NCBI GenBank assembly: GCA_900313615.1
Contig: OMRP01000004.1
Span: forward strand, 92,808 to 156,807
Direction of reading: 5' to 3'
Length of the DNA: 64,000 nt
DNA from: an uncultured Prevotellaceae bacterium
Lineage (GTDB): Bacteria > Bacteroidota > Bacteroidia > Bacteroidales > Bacteroidaceae
How positions within the stretch are numbered: the first letter of the stretch is position 1; each line of letters begins with the position of its first letter. The notes beneath the pieces were generated by a model that saw only the letters and a program-made list of their open reading frames with translations, did no database searches and was not told the DNA's origin. This document shows positions 18,901 through 27,798 of the stretch, one piece after another. The translations under genes and the position numbers were made by a program.

Positions 18901-21900
18901 ATGCAGCCGGGCAATACATGGGGTGGAATGATGCGTAAACTCGACACCAACGACTTCGAGGCGGCCAACATCGAATACATTGAGTTCTGGCTTCTCGACC
19001 CCTTTATCTATACCAACGAACAGGCTGATGCGCATGAATATGGCGGCGACTTCTACATCAACCTTGGCGAGGTGAGCGAGGATGTGTTACGCGATGGAAA
19101 AAAATTCTATGAGAGTGGCATGCCGGTGGATGGGTCAAATAGTTTCACCACCACACAGTGGGGAAAGGTGCCCACACAAACGGCGGTCACCTATGCCTTT
19201 GCCACCACTTCGGGGTCGCGTGAACTGCAGGACGTGGGTTTCAACGGACTGACTGACGCCGAGGAGCGTACATTCCCTTCATATCAGGATTTCCTCACTG
19301 CCATCCAGGGAAAAGTGTCGCCAGAGGTGTTCGACTCTATCATGAACGACCCTGCTAACGACGACTACCACTATTTCAGGGGCAGCGACTTTGACGAGAT
19401 TCAGGCTCCCATACTCCAACGTTACAAGCGTATCAACAACCCGCAGGGTAACTCGCCCGACTCCGACACAAGGGCGGAAAGTTACGACACATCGTACAAG
19501 ACAACACCTGATGTGGAGGACATCAATCAGGACTATACGCTCAACGAGTATGAGAAATACTACCAATACAAGGTGTCGATACGACCTGAGGACATGGTGG
19601 TGGGAAGAAACTTCATCGTCGACAGCCGTGAGTCGTCGGGAAAGACGCGCAATGGCGAGTCTTACAACGTCACATGGTATCAGTTCCGCATACCGCTCGA
19701 CCAGTATGAACGGCGCGTGGGAAGCATCGGCGACTTCTCGTCAATTCGTTTCATGCGTATGTTCCTCACGGGATTTGAGAAACCCATCGTCATGCGTTTT
19801 GGTACGCTCTATCTCGTCAGGGGTGAGTGGCGCATTTACGACCAGAACCTCACCAACAGTGCCACCAATACCGGGCATCTCTCAGTGAGCGCCGTAAACA
19901 TCGAGGAGAATAACGACAAACAGCCTGTGAACTACGTGCTGCCTCCGGGCATCGACCGAGCACAAGACCCCACTCAGCCGCAGTTGGTGGAGAGTAATGA
20001 ACAGGCGCTCAACATGGTGGTGGAGAACCTGGGGACGGGCGAGTCGAAGGCGGTATACAAGAACACGACGCTCGACCTCAGACAGTATCGTCGTTTGCAG
20101 ATGTTCGTACACGCCAATACCATGCTTGAAAACACAACTAACTTGGCCGACAACCAATTGGCGGTGTTCATCAGGTTGGGTAGTGACTATAAGAGTAATT
20201 TCTATGAATACGAGATTCCGCTGAAACTCACTCCGGCGGGATACTACGACAAATACTCCACTCAAGACAAACGCGTGGTGTGGCCTGAAGACAATATGCT
20301 CAATATCTCGCTCGACATCTTCACGCAGTTGAAGAAGAAGCGTAACAGGGCAAAGTCGGAGGGACATGCTTCCTACAACCAACTGTTCTCTGACTATGAT
20401 GAGGACAAACCTGGCAATAAGGTGAGCATCATGGGTAACCCGTCGCTTGGCGAGGTGAAGACGATGATTATCGGTGTGAGAAACCTGGCGGGCGACCCCA
20501 AATCGGGCGAGGTATGGGTCAACGAACTGCGACTGAAGGAATACAACAACGAAGGAGGATGGGCTGCACAGGGTAATCTGAACGTGCAACTTTCCGACTT
20601 CGGAACCATCGACCTCGTAGGCAAATACATGAGCGAGGGCTTCGGCGGATTGGAAGAGGGAGTGAGCCAACGCTCCACTGACAATTATAAGACCTACAGC
20701 GTTACCACACGTTTAGAATTGGGTAAGTTCTTCCCCGACAAGGCGAAAGTGTCTGCGCCGCTGTATTATTCGGTAACCAAAGAAGAGACGAGACCTAAAT
20801 ACAATCCGCTCGACACGGATATGAAACTCGACGATGCCCTGGAAGCCATTACTGACACACGTGAGCGTGACTCCATCGAGGCTATCGCTGTGACAAACAC
20901 CACCAGCACGAACTTCTCATTGTCCAACGTTAGGGTAGGCATTGCCAACAAACGGCACCCCATGCCCTACGACCCGGCCAACTTCTCGTTCACCTATAGC
21001 CACTCCCATCGCCACACGCAAGGTGAGACCGTTGTCTATGACAATGAAGATGAGTGGCGCGGCTCGCTCAACTATTCCTGGACGCCCGTTTACAAAGCAT
21101 GGGAGCCGTTCAAGAAAATCAAGAGCAAGTCGAAATGGCTCGAACTATTCAAACGGTTCGGACTGAATTGGTTGCCGCAGAACGTGGCGTTCAACACGGA
21201 GATACGAAGGATATACCATGAACGGCAAGAACGTGACATGGAGAGTCTTGAAGGCAACCAGTTGCCGCTGATATTCAACGAGCAGTTCACGTGGAACCGC
21301 GACTTCTCCATACGTTGGGACCTCACCAAGAACCTACACGCCAATTTCCATAGCGCAACTCGGGCGGAGATAGAGGAGCCTTACACTCCGATTAACAAAG
21401 ACCTCTATCCCGACCACTACCAAGCATGGAAGGACTCGGTGTGGACATCTATCCGTAACTTGGGACGGCCGCTCGACTACACGCAGAACTTCACCCTCAC
21501 GTACAAACCGCCCATCAATCTCATACCGATCTTCGATTGGGTGTCCCTCGATGCCAATTACCAGTCAACTTATGACTGGACACGAGGCAGCGACCTTGAA
21601 GACGGCACGTCGTTGGGCAATACCATCAACTCGAACCGAACGTTCACCCTCAATGGTACGTTCAATATGCAGAAACTCTACGACCATATACCGTTCCTCA
21701 AAAAGACGAACGAAAAATACTCAAAGAGTTCATCAACGACAAAGAAAAAAACAAGTACCAAGGGGCGTGCAGACAGCAAGAAAGGTGATAAGAAAGGTGA
21801 ACAAAAAGACGACAAGGAGGACGACAAGAAGAAGGACTTGCCCAAGAATCGGCAGGCTTTCGAGAAGGAGATAACCATCAATGCCGACACGTCGATGATT

Positions 21901-23580
21901 GTCACGCATAACAAAAAGACGAAACGTATCACCGTCACCGCAAAAGACAGCAAAGGCAAACCTGTCGACGTGCGCATCAGAAAGGTGGATGAGAACAAAA
22001 TCAAGGTCATCAACAAGGGCGACTCCGCCGTGAAGATGAAAATCACGGTCACACCGAAGGCTCCGCTCGACGACAAACCGTGGTACAAGGCGGCGCAGGC
22101 GGTGGCAAGGTTTCTCATGATGGTGCGTAATGTGGGATTCACCTACCGCAACCAGTATCACATGTCGTTGCCGGGCTTCATGCCGAACGTTGGCGATGCC
22201 TTCGGACAGCGTCCGGGCGATATCTTGTCGCCGGGACTCGATTTCGCGTTTGGATTTATCGACGACGACTACCTCGACAAGGCGGCACGCAACGGATGGC
22301 TGCTCAATGTCGACAGTGTGGCAACATCTATACATGCGGCGACAAGCCGTACCGAGGATTTGCAACTGAGGGTGACGCTCGAACCGGTGCGTGACCTGAA
22401 AATCGACCTCACTGCTTCGCGTACGGAAACGGTGGCCAAGAACATACAATATATGTATGAGGGCAGCCCCAAGACGCAAAGCGGAACGTTCACCATGACC
22501 ACCATCTCCATGGGCAGCGCGTTCGAGGGTCGTGGCGACGCCACCAACGGCTACCACTCGAAGACGTTCGAGACGTTCTGCCGTTCGCTCGATACTTTCC
22601 GCGACCGTGTGGAAGCGCAGTATGCGGGTGCTACCTATCCTAGTTCGTCAGCGTTGGCAGGAAAAACGTTCAACCCCGAAAACGGTGCGGTGAACAAATA
22701 CAGTGCCGACGTGATGATTCCGGCCTTCTTGTCGGCATACACCAGCATGGGTGGCAAAGGACTGTCTATCTTCCCATCGCTTAAACGACTGTTGCCCAAC
22801 TGGTCGGTGAAATACAGTGGACTGAGCAAATTGCCGTGGTTCAGCGAACATTTCAAGAGTGTCAACCTGAGCCATGCTTACAAGAGCATATATGCTGTGG
22901 GTGCCTATGCTAGTTATAGCGCATGGAATGAATACATGAACGGACTGGGATTCATCACCGATGCCACTACGGGCAATCCTGTGCCGAGCAGTATGTACAA
23001 TGTGTCGACGGTGAGTATCAACGAGTCGTTCTCTCCACTCCTGGGCATCGACGTGACATTCCTGAACAACCTCACCTGCAAATTGGAATACCGTTCCACA
23101 CGTGTGCTCAACCTCAGTATGACGAGTGTGCAAATCAATGAGACATCAAGTTATGACTGGGTGTTGGGAATGGGATACAAAATCAATAACTTCTCCTTCA
23201 GCCGACTCTTCGGTGGCGGTAATAACCGGAAGGTGAAGGGCAGCGGAAAGGACAAAGAGAACGACAACGAAGGAAACCAGGGCAAACAGTCGACATCGTC
23301 GAGTTCGAAAGGATTCAATCATGACTTGAACATGCGATTTGACTTGTCTTACCGTGACCAGGCAAACCTCACTCGCGATATCGCCTCGATGACATCAACG
23401 GCCAGCAGTGGCAACACGGCATTCAAATTCTCCATCAATGCCGATTACACGTTGTCGAAGATGCTTACCCTGAGTTTCTACTACGACCAGCAAATCAATA
23501 CGCCGTTGCTCTCCTCAAATAGTTATCCGACCACCACTCGTGACTTCGGTCTTAGCCTGAAGTTCTCACTCACGAGATAA
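15964..23580 (+). CDS. sprA: type IX secretion system outer-membrane translocon SprA (Sov)
   Basis: A 2,538-residue giant outer-membrane beta-barrel, the pore of the type IX secretion system. Length fits SprA/Sov proteins (about 2,400-2,500). It begins with a signal peptide (MLVAFLAITVMAG) and contains FDFDEKINLNVNGKVGDK, SSLFGLRTDWQFGKL, QDNASYLDDFENTK and the GEVWVNELRL segment; the C-terminus is barrel-like (DYTLSKMLTLSFYYDQ). Two hydrophilic low-complexity inserts stand out, a Lys/Asp-rich one at about residues 1915-1965 and another at about 2418-2445. It would export the GH5 enzyme with its type IX-like tail. It lies inside what is otherwise a menaquinone gene block. Confidence 0.95.
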   Translation: MKLNERLSLMLVAFLAITVMAGRAMSVPRGAKNHVAPDRRSLTEATDHQPQLPPDSTIHLTDVVIDEEEIPDSLLHPRWKIQRTVPITVDDLDQQPADLSRPDNMKMDVIYNDTLNRYVFGTKIGGTWVSAPIMMTPEEYFQWRNRQDFYHYFKSKNEEVVATQGKERFDFTDMHFDLGPAEKIFGPGGVRIKTQGTAELKFGATLKNIDNPSLPIRNRNTTTFDFDEKINLNVNGKVGDKVNMNLNYNTDATFDFDTQNLKLKYEGKEDEIIKLVEAGNISFPSNSSLIRGASSLFGLRTDWQFGKLKLQTVFSQKKSSSKSVSSKGGVQLTPFEIDAANYEENRHFFLSQYFRDRYDDAMKTLPNLTSGFKINRVEVWVTNKTGAANNTRNIVALADLGEGTKIHNKMWGGASTLPQNAANNEYATMVSTYADARNIDQTSTVLDGIPNFEGGIDYEKLQNARLLSSSEYTINAELGYISLKTALQTDQVLAVAFEYTYGGVTYQVGEFANNVTDVSQCLFVKALKNTSNNPHQGNWDLMMKNVYYLASSVEEDKFRLDIKYQSDTAGVYLTYIPEPQVKDMAIIKDLGADRLDNNKKAHSNGYFDYVKGYTVTNGRVFLPEAEPFGEYMYKFLTSKGISSDVAEKYCFFELYDSTKTVAKQIAEKDKYVLMGQFRGTSANVISLGAYNVPQGSVHVTAGGVELTEGSDYSVDYSAGEVTILNQSILDAGTQVSASFESNTDYGQQRKTMFGMNWQYDFTKNFQISGTIQHLSEQALTTKVSMGAEPLNNTIWGVNLHWKKESQWLTNMLDKIPFLHLTQPSNITFNAEFAHLIAGQSHGTQDNASYLDDFENTKNEIDVSTPTSWIISSVPTMFNEYNDKTGLSSGFNRSLLAWYTIDPLFTRRSSSLTPGHIKSDLEQLSNHYVREVYVRELFPNRDQNSYSGATAPLPILNLAFYPDERGPYNFNPNLTANGRLMQPGNTWGGMMRKLDTNDFEAANIEYIEFWLLDPFIYTNEQADAHEYGGDFYINLGEVSEDVLRDGKKFYESGMPVDGSNSFTTTQWGKVPTQTAVTYAFATTSGSRELQDVGFNGLTDAEERTFPSYQDFLTAIQGKVSPEVFDSIMNDPANDDYHYFRGSDFDEIQAPILQRYKRINNPQGNSPDSDTRAESYDTSYKTTPDVEDINQDYTLNEYEKYYQYKVSIRPEDMVVGRNFIVDSRESSGKTRNGESYNVTWYQFRIPLDQYERRVGSIGDFSSIRFMRMFLTGFEKPIVMRFGTLYLVRGEWRIYDQNLTNSATNTGHLSVSAVNIEENNDKQPVNYVLPPGIDRAQDPTQPQLVESNEQALNMVVENLGTGESKAVYKNTTLDLRQYRRLQMFVHANTMLENTTNLADNQLAVFIRLGSDYKSNFYEYEIPLKLTPAGYYDKYSTQDKRVVWPEDNMLNISLDIFTQLKKKRNRAKSEGHASYNQLFSDYDEDKPGNKVSIMGNPSLGEVKTMIIGVRNLAGDPKSGEVWVNELRLKEYNNEGGWAAQGNLNVQLSDFGTIDLVGKYMSEGFGGLEEGVSQRSTDNYKTYSVTTRLELGKFFPDKAKVSAPLYYSVTKEETRPKYNPLDTDMKLDDALEAITDTRERDSIEAIAVTNTTSTNFSLSNVRVGIANKRHPMPYDPANFSFTYSHSHRHTQGETVVYDNEDEWRGSLNYSWTPVYKAWEPFKKIKSKSKWLELFKRFGLNWLPQNVAFNTEIRRIYHERQERDMESLEGNQLPLIFNEQFTWNRDFSIRWDLTKNLHANFHSATRAEIEEPYTPINKDLYPDHYQAWKDSVWTSIRNLGRPLDYTQNFTLTYKPPINLIPIFDWVSLDANYQSTYDWTRGSDLEDGTSLGNTINSNRTFTLNGTFNMQKLYDHIPFLKKTNEKYSKSSSTTKKKTSTKGRADSKKGDKKGEQKDDKEDDKKKDLPKNRQAFEKEITINADTSMIVTHNKKTKRITVTAKDSKGKPVDVRIRKVDENKIKVINKGDSAVKMKITVTPKAPLDDKPWYKAAQAVARFLMMVRNVGFTYRNQYHMSLPGFMPNVGDAFGQRPGDILSPGLDFAFGFIDDDYLDKAARNGWLLNVDSVATSIHAATSRTEDLQLRVTLEPVRDLKIDLTASRTETVAKNIQYMYEGSPKTQSGTFTMTTISMGSAFEGRGDATNGYHSKTFETFCRSLDTFRDRVEAQYAGATYPSSSALAGKTFNPENGAVNKYSADVMIPAFLSAYTSMGGKGLSIFPSLKRLLPNWSVKYSGLSKLPWFSEHFKSVNLSHAYKSIYAVGAYASYSAWNEYMNGLGFITDATTGNPVPSSMYNVSTVSINESFSPLLGIDVTFLNNLTCKLEYRSTRVLNLSMTSVQINETSSYDWVLGMGYKINNFSFSRLFGGGNNRKVKGSGKDKENDNEGNQGKQSTSSSSKGFNHDLNMRFDLSYRDQANLTRDIASMTSTASSGNTAFKFSINADYTLSKMLTLSFYYDQQINTPLLSSNSYPTTTRDFGLSLKFSLTR

Positions 23581-23663
23581 TGTAGAACGATGAATACCTA
23601 TTTTTCGTAATAACGGTATAACTCAATGCCTCATAAACTTACAAACTCAATAACTCAATAACT

Positions 23664-24182
23664 ATGAAAAAAACAACTATCTTATTCGCCCTGTTGGCAG
23701 TCATTGTCCAGGGCGCATGTGCCAATGGCAAGGGACAAACCGCTGAAAAGGAACAATTGAATCAGGCGGGCATATCACAAGGCGTTAGTGCACAACAAGG
23801 TACGTACGAATTGCCTGTGCTTGGCAATTTCCAGATTGACAGTCGTGGAGATACCATTACCATCGTATTCTTCGGACCCAACAATGAGATGCAGATTTCG
23901 GACATGAAATTTGAAGATGGTATGCCTCATACAATGTTGTTATACGATGGCACCTATCAGGTGGTGGAGAAACAAGGCGAAGATGTCTATACTGTTGTCT
24001 TTAACTTGACTGAGGAAAAGAGCAAGACAAAGAATACGGGACGGATGAAACTGGAGTTTTTCCATCCCGACGAGGACAATATTCCTGCTTATCTGGCCAC
24101 ACCCATCGAAGGTTACGACCTTGGACTACCGCATGACCATCCTACGGAACTGCCCATCAGTGCCTTCCAAGGATGGGACTAG
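23664..24182 (+). CDS. putative lipoprotein of unknown function
   Basis: A 172-residue protein with a short signal and lipobox QGAC (Cys about residue 19), not followed by the acidic export stretch seen in the other lipoproteins, so it may stay periplasmic. The mature part is a beta-rich domain (GNFQIDSRGDTITIVFFGP) with an acidic C-terminal half. I recognise no family. It sits 83 nt after sprA and 41 nt before menC on the same strand and may be cotranscribed with either. Confidence 0.75.
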   Translation: MKKTTILFALLAVIVQGACANGKGQTAEKEQLNQAGISQGVSAQQGTYELPVLGNFQIDSRGDTITIVFFGPNNEMQISDMKFEDGMPHTMLLYDGTYQVVEKQGEDVYTVVFNLTEEKSKTKNTGRMKLEFFHPDEDNIPAYLATPIEGYDLGLPHDHPTELPISAFQGWD

Positions 24183-24223
24183 AACATTGAAAATTGAACA
24201 TTGGATATTGAAGTCATCACTAA

Positions 24224-25240
24224 ATGAAGGCTCAAGTCGAACGTAAGATTTTTCATTTTCGTTTCCCAGCAGGAACATCTAGGGGTGTGTATACCACGCG
24301 CACATCATGGTTGGTGAAGCTTACCGACGATGAAGGCCATATCGGGGTGGGAGAGTGTGCCCCATTGCCTCAACTGTCGTGTGATGACCTTCCCAACTAC
24401 GAGGAAGTGTTGCACGAGGCATGTATACAGGTGGAGGCCACCAATGCCGTCCCCGTGGAACAGTTGCGTCCATACCCTTCCATGCTCTTCGGAATCGAGA
24501 CGGCCATGCTGAACCTCCAACAACAGTCATGGGCGCTCTTCGACACACCTTTCAGCCGAGGCGAGGAGGGTATACCAATCAATGGATTGGTGTGGATGGG
24601 TTCGTTCGATGAGATGCGTCGACGCATGGAGGAGAAACTACGTGGCGGTTTCCAATGTGTGAAATTGAAAATCGGGGCCATCGACTTCGACGAGGAACTG
24701 TCGCTCATCAAGATGCTCCGACAGCGGTTCTCCAAAGAGAATGTGGAACTGCGTGTCGATGCCAATGGGGCTTTCACGCCAGAGGAAGCACCACGACGAC
24801 TTGAACAACTGGCGCAGTATGATATCCATTCCATCGAACAGCCTATACGACAAGGGCAGTGGCAAGTGATGGCGACGCTCTGCCGCAACACACCACTGCC
24901 CATCGCGCTCGACGAGGAACTCATCGGTGTGAACGACCCCTATAAGAAAGAAGAATTGCTCGACGTTATTCGTCCTCAATACATCATCATCAAGCCATCG
25001 TTGCATGGTGGTATGGTGGGTGCCACGGAGTGGGTTACTATGGCACGGCAACGCGGCATTGGCTCATGGATGACGAGTGCGTTGGAGTGTAACATCGGCT
25101 TGAATGCGGTGGCGCACCTCGCCGCTCTCCTTTATGGACCGGCCATCACCATGCCGCAAGGCTTGGGCACAGGCCAACTCTTCACCGATAATGTTGAAGC
25201 ACCCCTTCATCTTCAAGGTGATAGAATGTGGTTCGGTTAG
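24224..25240 (+). CDS. menC: o-succinylbenzoate synthase
   Basis: Enolase-superfamily dehydration of SHCHC to o-succinylbenzoate. In the 338 residues the N-terminal capping domain is followed by the barrel with the catalytic and metal residues: VKLKIGAIDFDEEL (KxK-type Lys), LRVDANGAF (metal Asp), SIEQPIRQ (metal Glu), ALDEEL (metal Asp) and IIIKPSLHGG (second Lys). It is separated from menB by 11.6 kb; menE follows after 149 nt. Confidence 0.92.
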   Translation: MKAQVERKIFHFRFPAGTSRGVYTTRTSWLVKLTDDEGHIGVGECAPLPQLSCDDLPNYEEVLHEACIQVEATNAVPVEQLRPYPSMLFGIETAMLNLQQQSWALFDTPFSRGEEGIPINGLVWMGSFDEMRRRMEEKLRGGFQCVKLKIGAIDFDEELSLIKMLRQRFSKENVELRVDANGAFTPEEAPRRLEQLAQYDIHSIEQPIRQGQWQVMATLCRNTPLPIALDEELIGVNDPYKKEELLDVIRPQYIIIKPSLHGGMVGATEWVTMARQRGIGSWMTSALECNIGLNAVAHLAALLYGPAITMPQGLGTGQLFTDNVEAPLHLQGDRMWFG

Positions 25241-25306
25241 TGATGAATGACGTGTTACGAAATACGATGTCACTCCAACCATTTTATTTCTTGGTTTTCA
25301 GATTTA

Positions 25307-25388
25307 CCAATCTTTTCATCTTTTCATCTTTTCATTGTTTAATTTTTTAATTTTATAATCTTATAATCTTTTAATTCTTTAATCTTTA
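25307..25388. repeat. AT-rich simple-sequence tract between menC and menE
   Basis: Runs of cttttcat, taatttt and ataatctt repeated imperfectly up to the menE start. No coding or promoter signal seen. Confidence 0.5.
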
Positions 25389-25389
25389 T

Positions 25390-26418
25390 ATGACCCTCGA
25401 AGATTTTTCCCTTCAGTGGAACGACAGCAATCCGCGCCTGTTGGTGCATACCAGCGGCAGTACGGGCGCGCCTAAGCCATTGTGGGTGGAAAAGTCACGT
25501 ATGAGGGCGAGCGCTCGCATCACCTGTCAGTATCTTGGTCTTCGTGAGGGCGATACGGCGCTCCTTTGCCTGCCCCTTGACTATATTGCGGGGAAGATGA
25601 TGGCGGTGAGGGCTTGGGAGTGGCATCTCCGTCTGTTGGCAGTCTCCCCTGGCAGCCATCCTTTGGCGGCCTTGGCCCAGACTTTTCCCAATGAGTCGGC
25701 CATCGATTTCGCAGCGATGATTCCCATGCAGGTGATACGCTCATTGGAAAATGAACAGGAGGCTACAGCCCTGAAAAACATCAAAAACTTGATTATTGGC
25801 GGAGGAGCGATTGATGAAAATCTCGCACTACAGTTGCACTCTTTTCCCAATGCCGTCTACAGCACTTACGGTATGACCGAGACACTCTCGCATGTAGCCC
25901 TACGACGGATGAGCGGTTCCGAAGCGTCACTTTGGTACACTCCCTTTGAAGGAGTAACCATTTCTCTCGATAGCAATCAACGTATCGTCATCGAAGCGCC
26001 CGAGGTATGTGCTGAGCGGTTGGTCACCAATGATATCGGTGAGATGGATACCGACCACCGTCGTTTCCGTATCCTTGGACGTGCTGATAATGTTATCTGC
26101 ACCGGTGGCATCAAGGTACAGGCCGAAGAGGTGGAGCGCCTCCTTGCCAATAGCATTAGCGAACCATTCTTCGTTACCGCCACACCCGATGCCGTCCTTG
26201 GTCAGGTGGTCACCATTGTCGTGCAAAAAGAGCGTAGTCTTGCTTCCCAATCATCCGTCATTGATGAATCATCCGAGCATTGGCTTCGGCGCCACTACGA
26301 CTCTTTCACCCGTCTCCTCCCTCCCTATTGGTATCCTCGCAAAGCCCTTTTCGTCGACCGTTTCCCTATGACTGAAACGGGAAAAATAATACGTAAGATA
26401 CCATCTCTCATAGATTAG
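25390..26418 (+). CDS. menE: o-succinylbenzoate--CoA ligase
   Basis: ATP-dependent ligation of CoA to o-succinylbenzoate, the substrate for MenB. The 342-residue protein is compact: it opens directly at the adenylation P-loop (VHTSGSTGAPKP), then shows STYGMTETLSHV, the hinge LGRADNVICTGGIKV and the C-terminal catalytic Lys in TETGKIIRK. The N-terminal subdomain of larger acyl-CoA ligases is reduced, as in other Bacteroidetes MenE. Confidence 0.9.
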   Translation: MTLEDFSLQWNDSNPRLLVHTSGSTGAPKPLWVEKSRMRASARITCQYLGLREGDTALLCLPLDYIAGKMMAVRAWEWHLRLLAVSPGSHPLAALAQTFPNESAIDFAAMIPMQVIRSLENEQEATALKNIKNLIIGGGAIDENLALQLHSFPNAVYSTYGMTETLSHVALRRMSGSEASLWYTPFEGVTISLDSNQRIVIEAPEVCAERLVTNDIGEMDTDHRRFRILGRADNVICTGGIKVQAEEVERLLANSISEPFFVTATPDAVLGQVVTIVVQKERSLASQSSVIDESSEHWLRRHYDSFTRLLPPYWYPRKALFVDRFPMTETGKIIRKIPSLID

Positions 26419-26443
26419 CATAGCATTTTTGTGAGTCTCTTTT

Positions 26444-26467
26444 CCCCTCCTTCTTCCAAAGGAGGGG
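26444..26467. terminator. GC-rich hairpin after menE
   Basis: Arms cccctcctt (26444-26452) and aaggagggg (26459-26467) around a 6-nt loop. A T run is lacking on the plus strand. It marks the change from core to accessory sequence. Confidence 0.55.
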
Positions 26468-26523
26468 GCTGGGGTGGTTTGTCAAACAATGTTTGCTAAG
26501 AGAAACAAATATAATTCAAGCTG

Positions 26524-26557
26524 TTTGAACGATTCTCAGATAAATTCATTAAATTTG
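26524..26557 (+). promoter_or_regulatory. possible promoter of the Fic gene
   Basis: TTTG (26524-26527), a 22-nt spacer (one longer than usual), TAAATTTG (26550-26557), 48 nt before the ATG. Confidence 0.45.
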
Positions 26558-26605
26558 CACCAAGTAATATGATGGTGTATGGCAAACCCATAAATATGGA
26601 ATAAT

Positions 26606-27631
26606 ATGTATAAACCGCCATTTTCAATAACAGACCATATACTTGATTTGGTATCGAAGATATCAGAGCAAATAGGTGTTCTTAATACGAGCATCGGTGA
26701 TGATGCTCCTTCACCTCTGCTGCGTAAGAAGAACCGCATCAAGACCATCCACTCGTCGCTGGCTATTGAAAACAATACACTGTCATTGAAGCAGGTGACA
26801 GACATTATTGATGGCAAGCATGTGTTGGGTGCTCCTGATGAGATTCAAGAGGTGAAGAATGCAGTTGCGGCTTATCGTCTAATGTCACAGTTGGATGCCT
26901 TCAAAGAGAAAGACTTGTTGACGGCTCATGGACTGATGATGAAAGACCTGGTGCGCCATGCCGGACATTATAGACAGGATGGAGTCGGTGTGTTCGATGG
27001 TAATGGAAATTGCCTGCACATGGCTCCACCAGCTGCTCGTGTACCGGAACTGATGGGTGACTTGTTCCAATGGGTCAAGACCACCAATGTTCATCCGCTT
27101 ATCCATTCATGTGTTTTTCACTATGAATTTGAGTTCATTCACCCCTTTATCGACGGTAATGGCCGTATGGGACGTTATTGGCAAACCATGTTGCTTGCAC
27201 GATGGAAGGGCATCTTTTCTTGGCTCCCTGTTGAGACCATCGTAAAAGAGCATCAGCAGGACTATTACAATGCCATAGCGAAGTCTGACGCAGCAGGAGA
27301 AAGTACGGCTTTCATTGAGTTTATGCTTCACTGTCTTTTGGATACTATGGAGTATTATGAAGATGAAGAGAATACAATAGTGCAGGATATAGTACAGGAT
27401 AAAGTGCAGAATAAAGTTCGGAATAATTTTCCCGAGGTTTCTCAACCAACATGGGATGTATTTGCCATTATCAGTAAAAATCCCCATGCTACAGTGAACA
27501 CAATTTGTTCACAATTGAGGTTGAAAGAAAGACAGATATATAAGCATATATCCATGCTCAAACAGGTTGGCCTCATTGTCCGCGTAGGCAGCAACAAAAC
27601 AGGGTATTGGAAGGTAACGATTGATGATTGA
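26606..27631 (+). CDS. Fic-domain protein with N-terminal inhibitory helix and C-terminal winged helix
   Basis: A 341-residue Fic protein that probably transfers AMP to a target hydroxyl. The active loop HPFIDGNGRMGR is intact (about residues 178-189). An inhibitory motif (S/T)xxxE(G/N) appears as SLAIEN (about 52-57), placing it with self-inhibited class II Fic proteins. A coiled segment (TIVQDIVQDKVQNKVRNNF, about 257-275) leads to a winged-helix domain (TVNTICSQLRLKERQIYKHI), suggesting DNA binding or autoregulation. No separate antitoxin gene is adjacent. It opens the accessory region. Confidence 0.9.
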   Translation: MYKPPFSITDHILDLVSKISEQIGVLNTSIGDDAPSPLLRKKNRIKTIHSSLAIENNTLSLKQVTDIIDGKHVLGAPDEIQEVKNAVAAYRLMSQLDAFKEKDLLTAHGLMMKDLVRHAGHYRQDGVGVFDGNGNCLHMAPPAARVPELMGDLFQWVKTTNVHPLIHSCVFHYEFEFIHPFIDGNGRMGRYWQTMLLARWKGIFSWLPVETIVKEHQQDYYNAIAKSDAAGESTAFIEFMLHCLLDTMEYYEDEENTIVQDIVQDKVQNKVRNNFPEVSQPTWDVFAIISKNPHATVNTICSQLRLKERQIYKHISMLKQVGLIVRVGSNKTGYWKVTIDD

Positions 27632-27669
27632 ACCTTTCTTCGCCATTACTCAGACATTTATCCATCACT

Positions 27670-27705
27670 TGTACCACGATATGGGACAATCTGAGTGTAT
27701 CTTTG
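27670..27705 (+). promoter_or_regulatory. palindromic operator and -7 box of the HD-WYL operon
   Basis: TGTACCACGATATGGGACA (27670-27688) is an imperfect inverted repeat (7-bp arms TGTACCA and TGGGACA, 5-nt spacer, one mismatch). It lies 9 nt upstream of TATCTTTG (27698-27705), where a -33 TTTG would be expected and is absent. The same element at the same spacing precedes the HIRAN gene (29203-29238). I infer that the WYL protein binds it. Confidence 0.65.
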
Positions 27706-27798
27706 TATCCAGAAAAAGATGATGGAAATGAATACTTGTGCTGAATTTTAATTCATACTATGTGTATCATCCGTCTATTCAAACATAATAATGTTGTT

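Noticed and set aside
21733-22557. Long open frame antisense to sprA
   Set aside because: Shadow of the sprA coding frame: no start signal, no recognisable domain, composition dictated by the sense gene.
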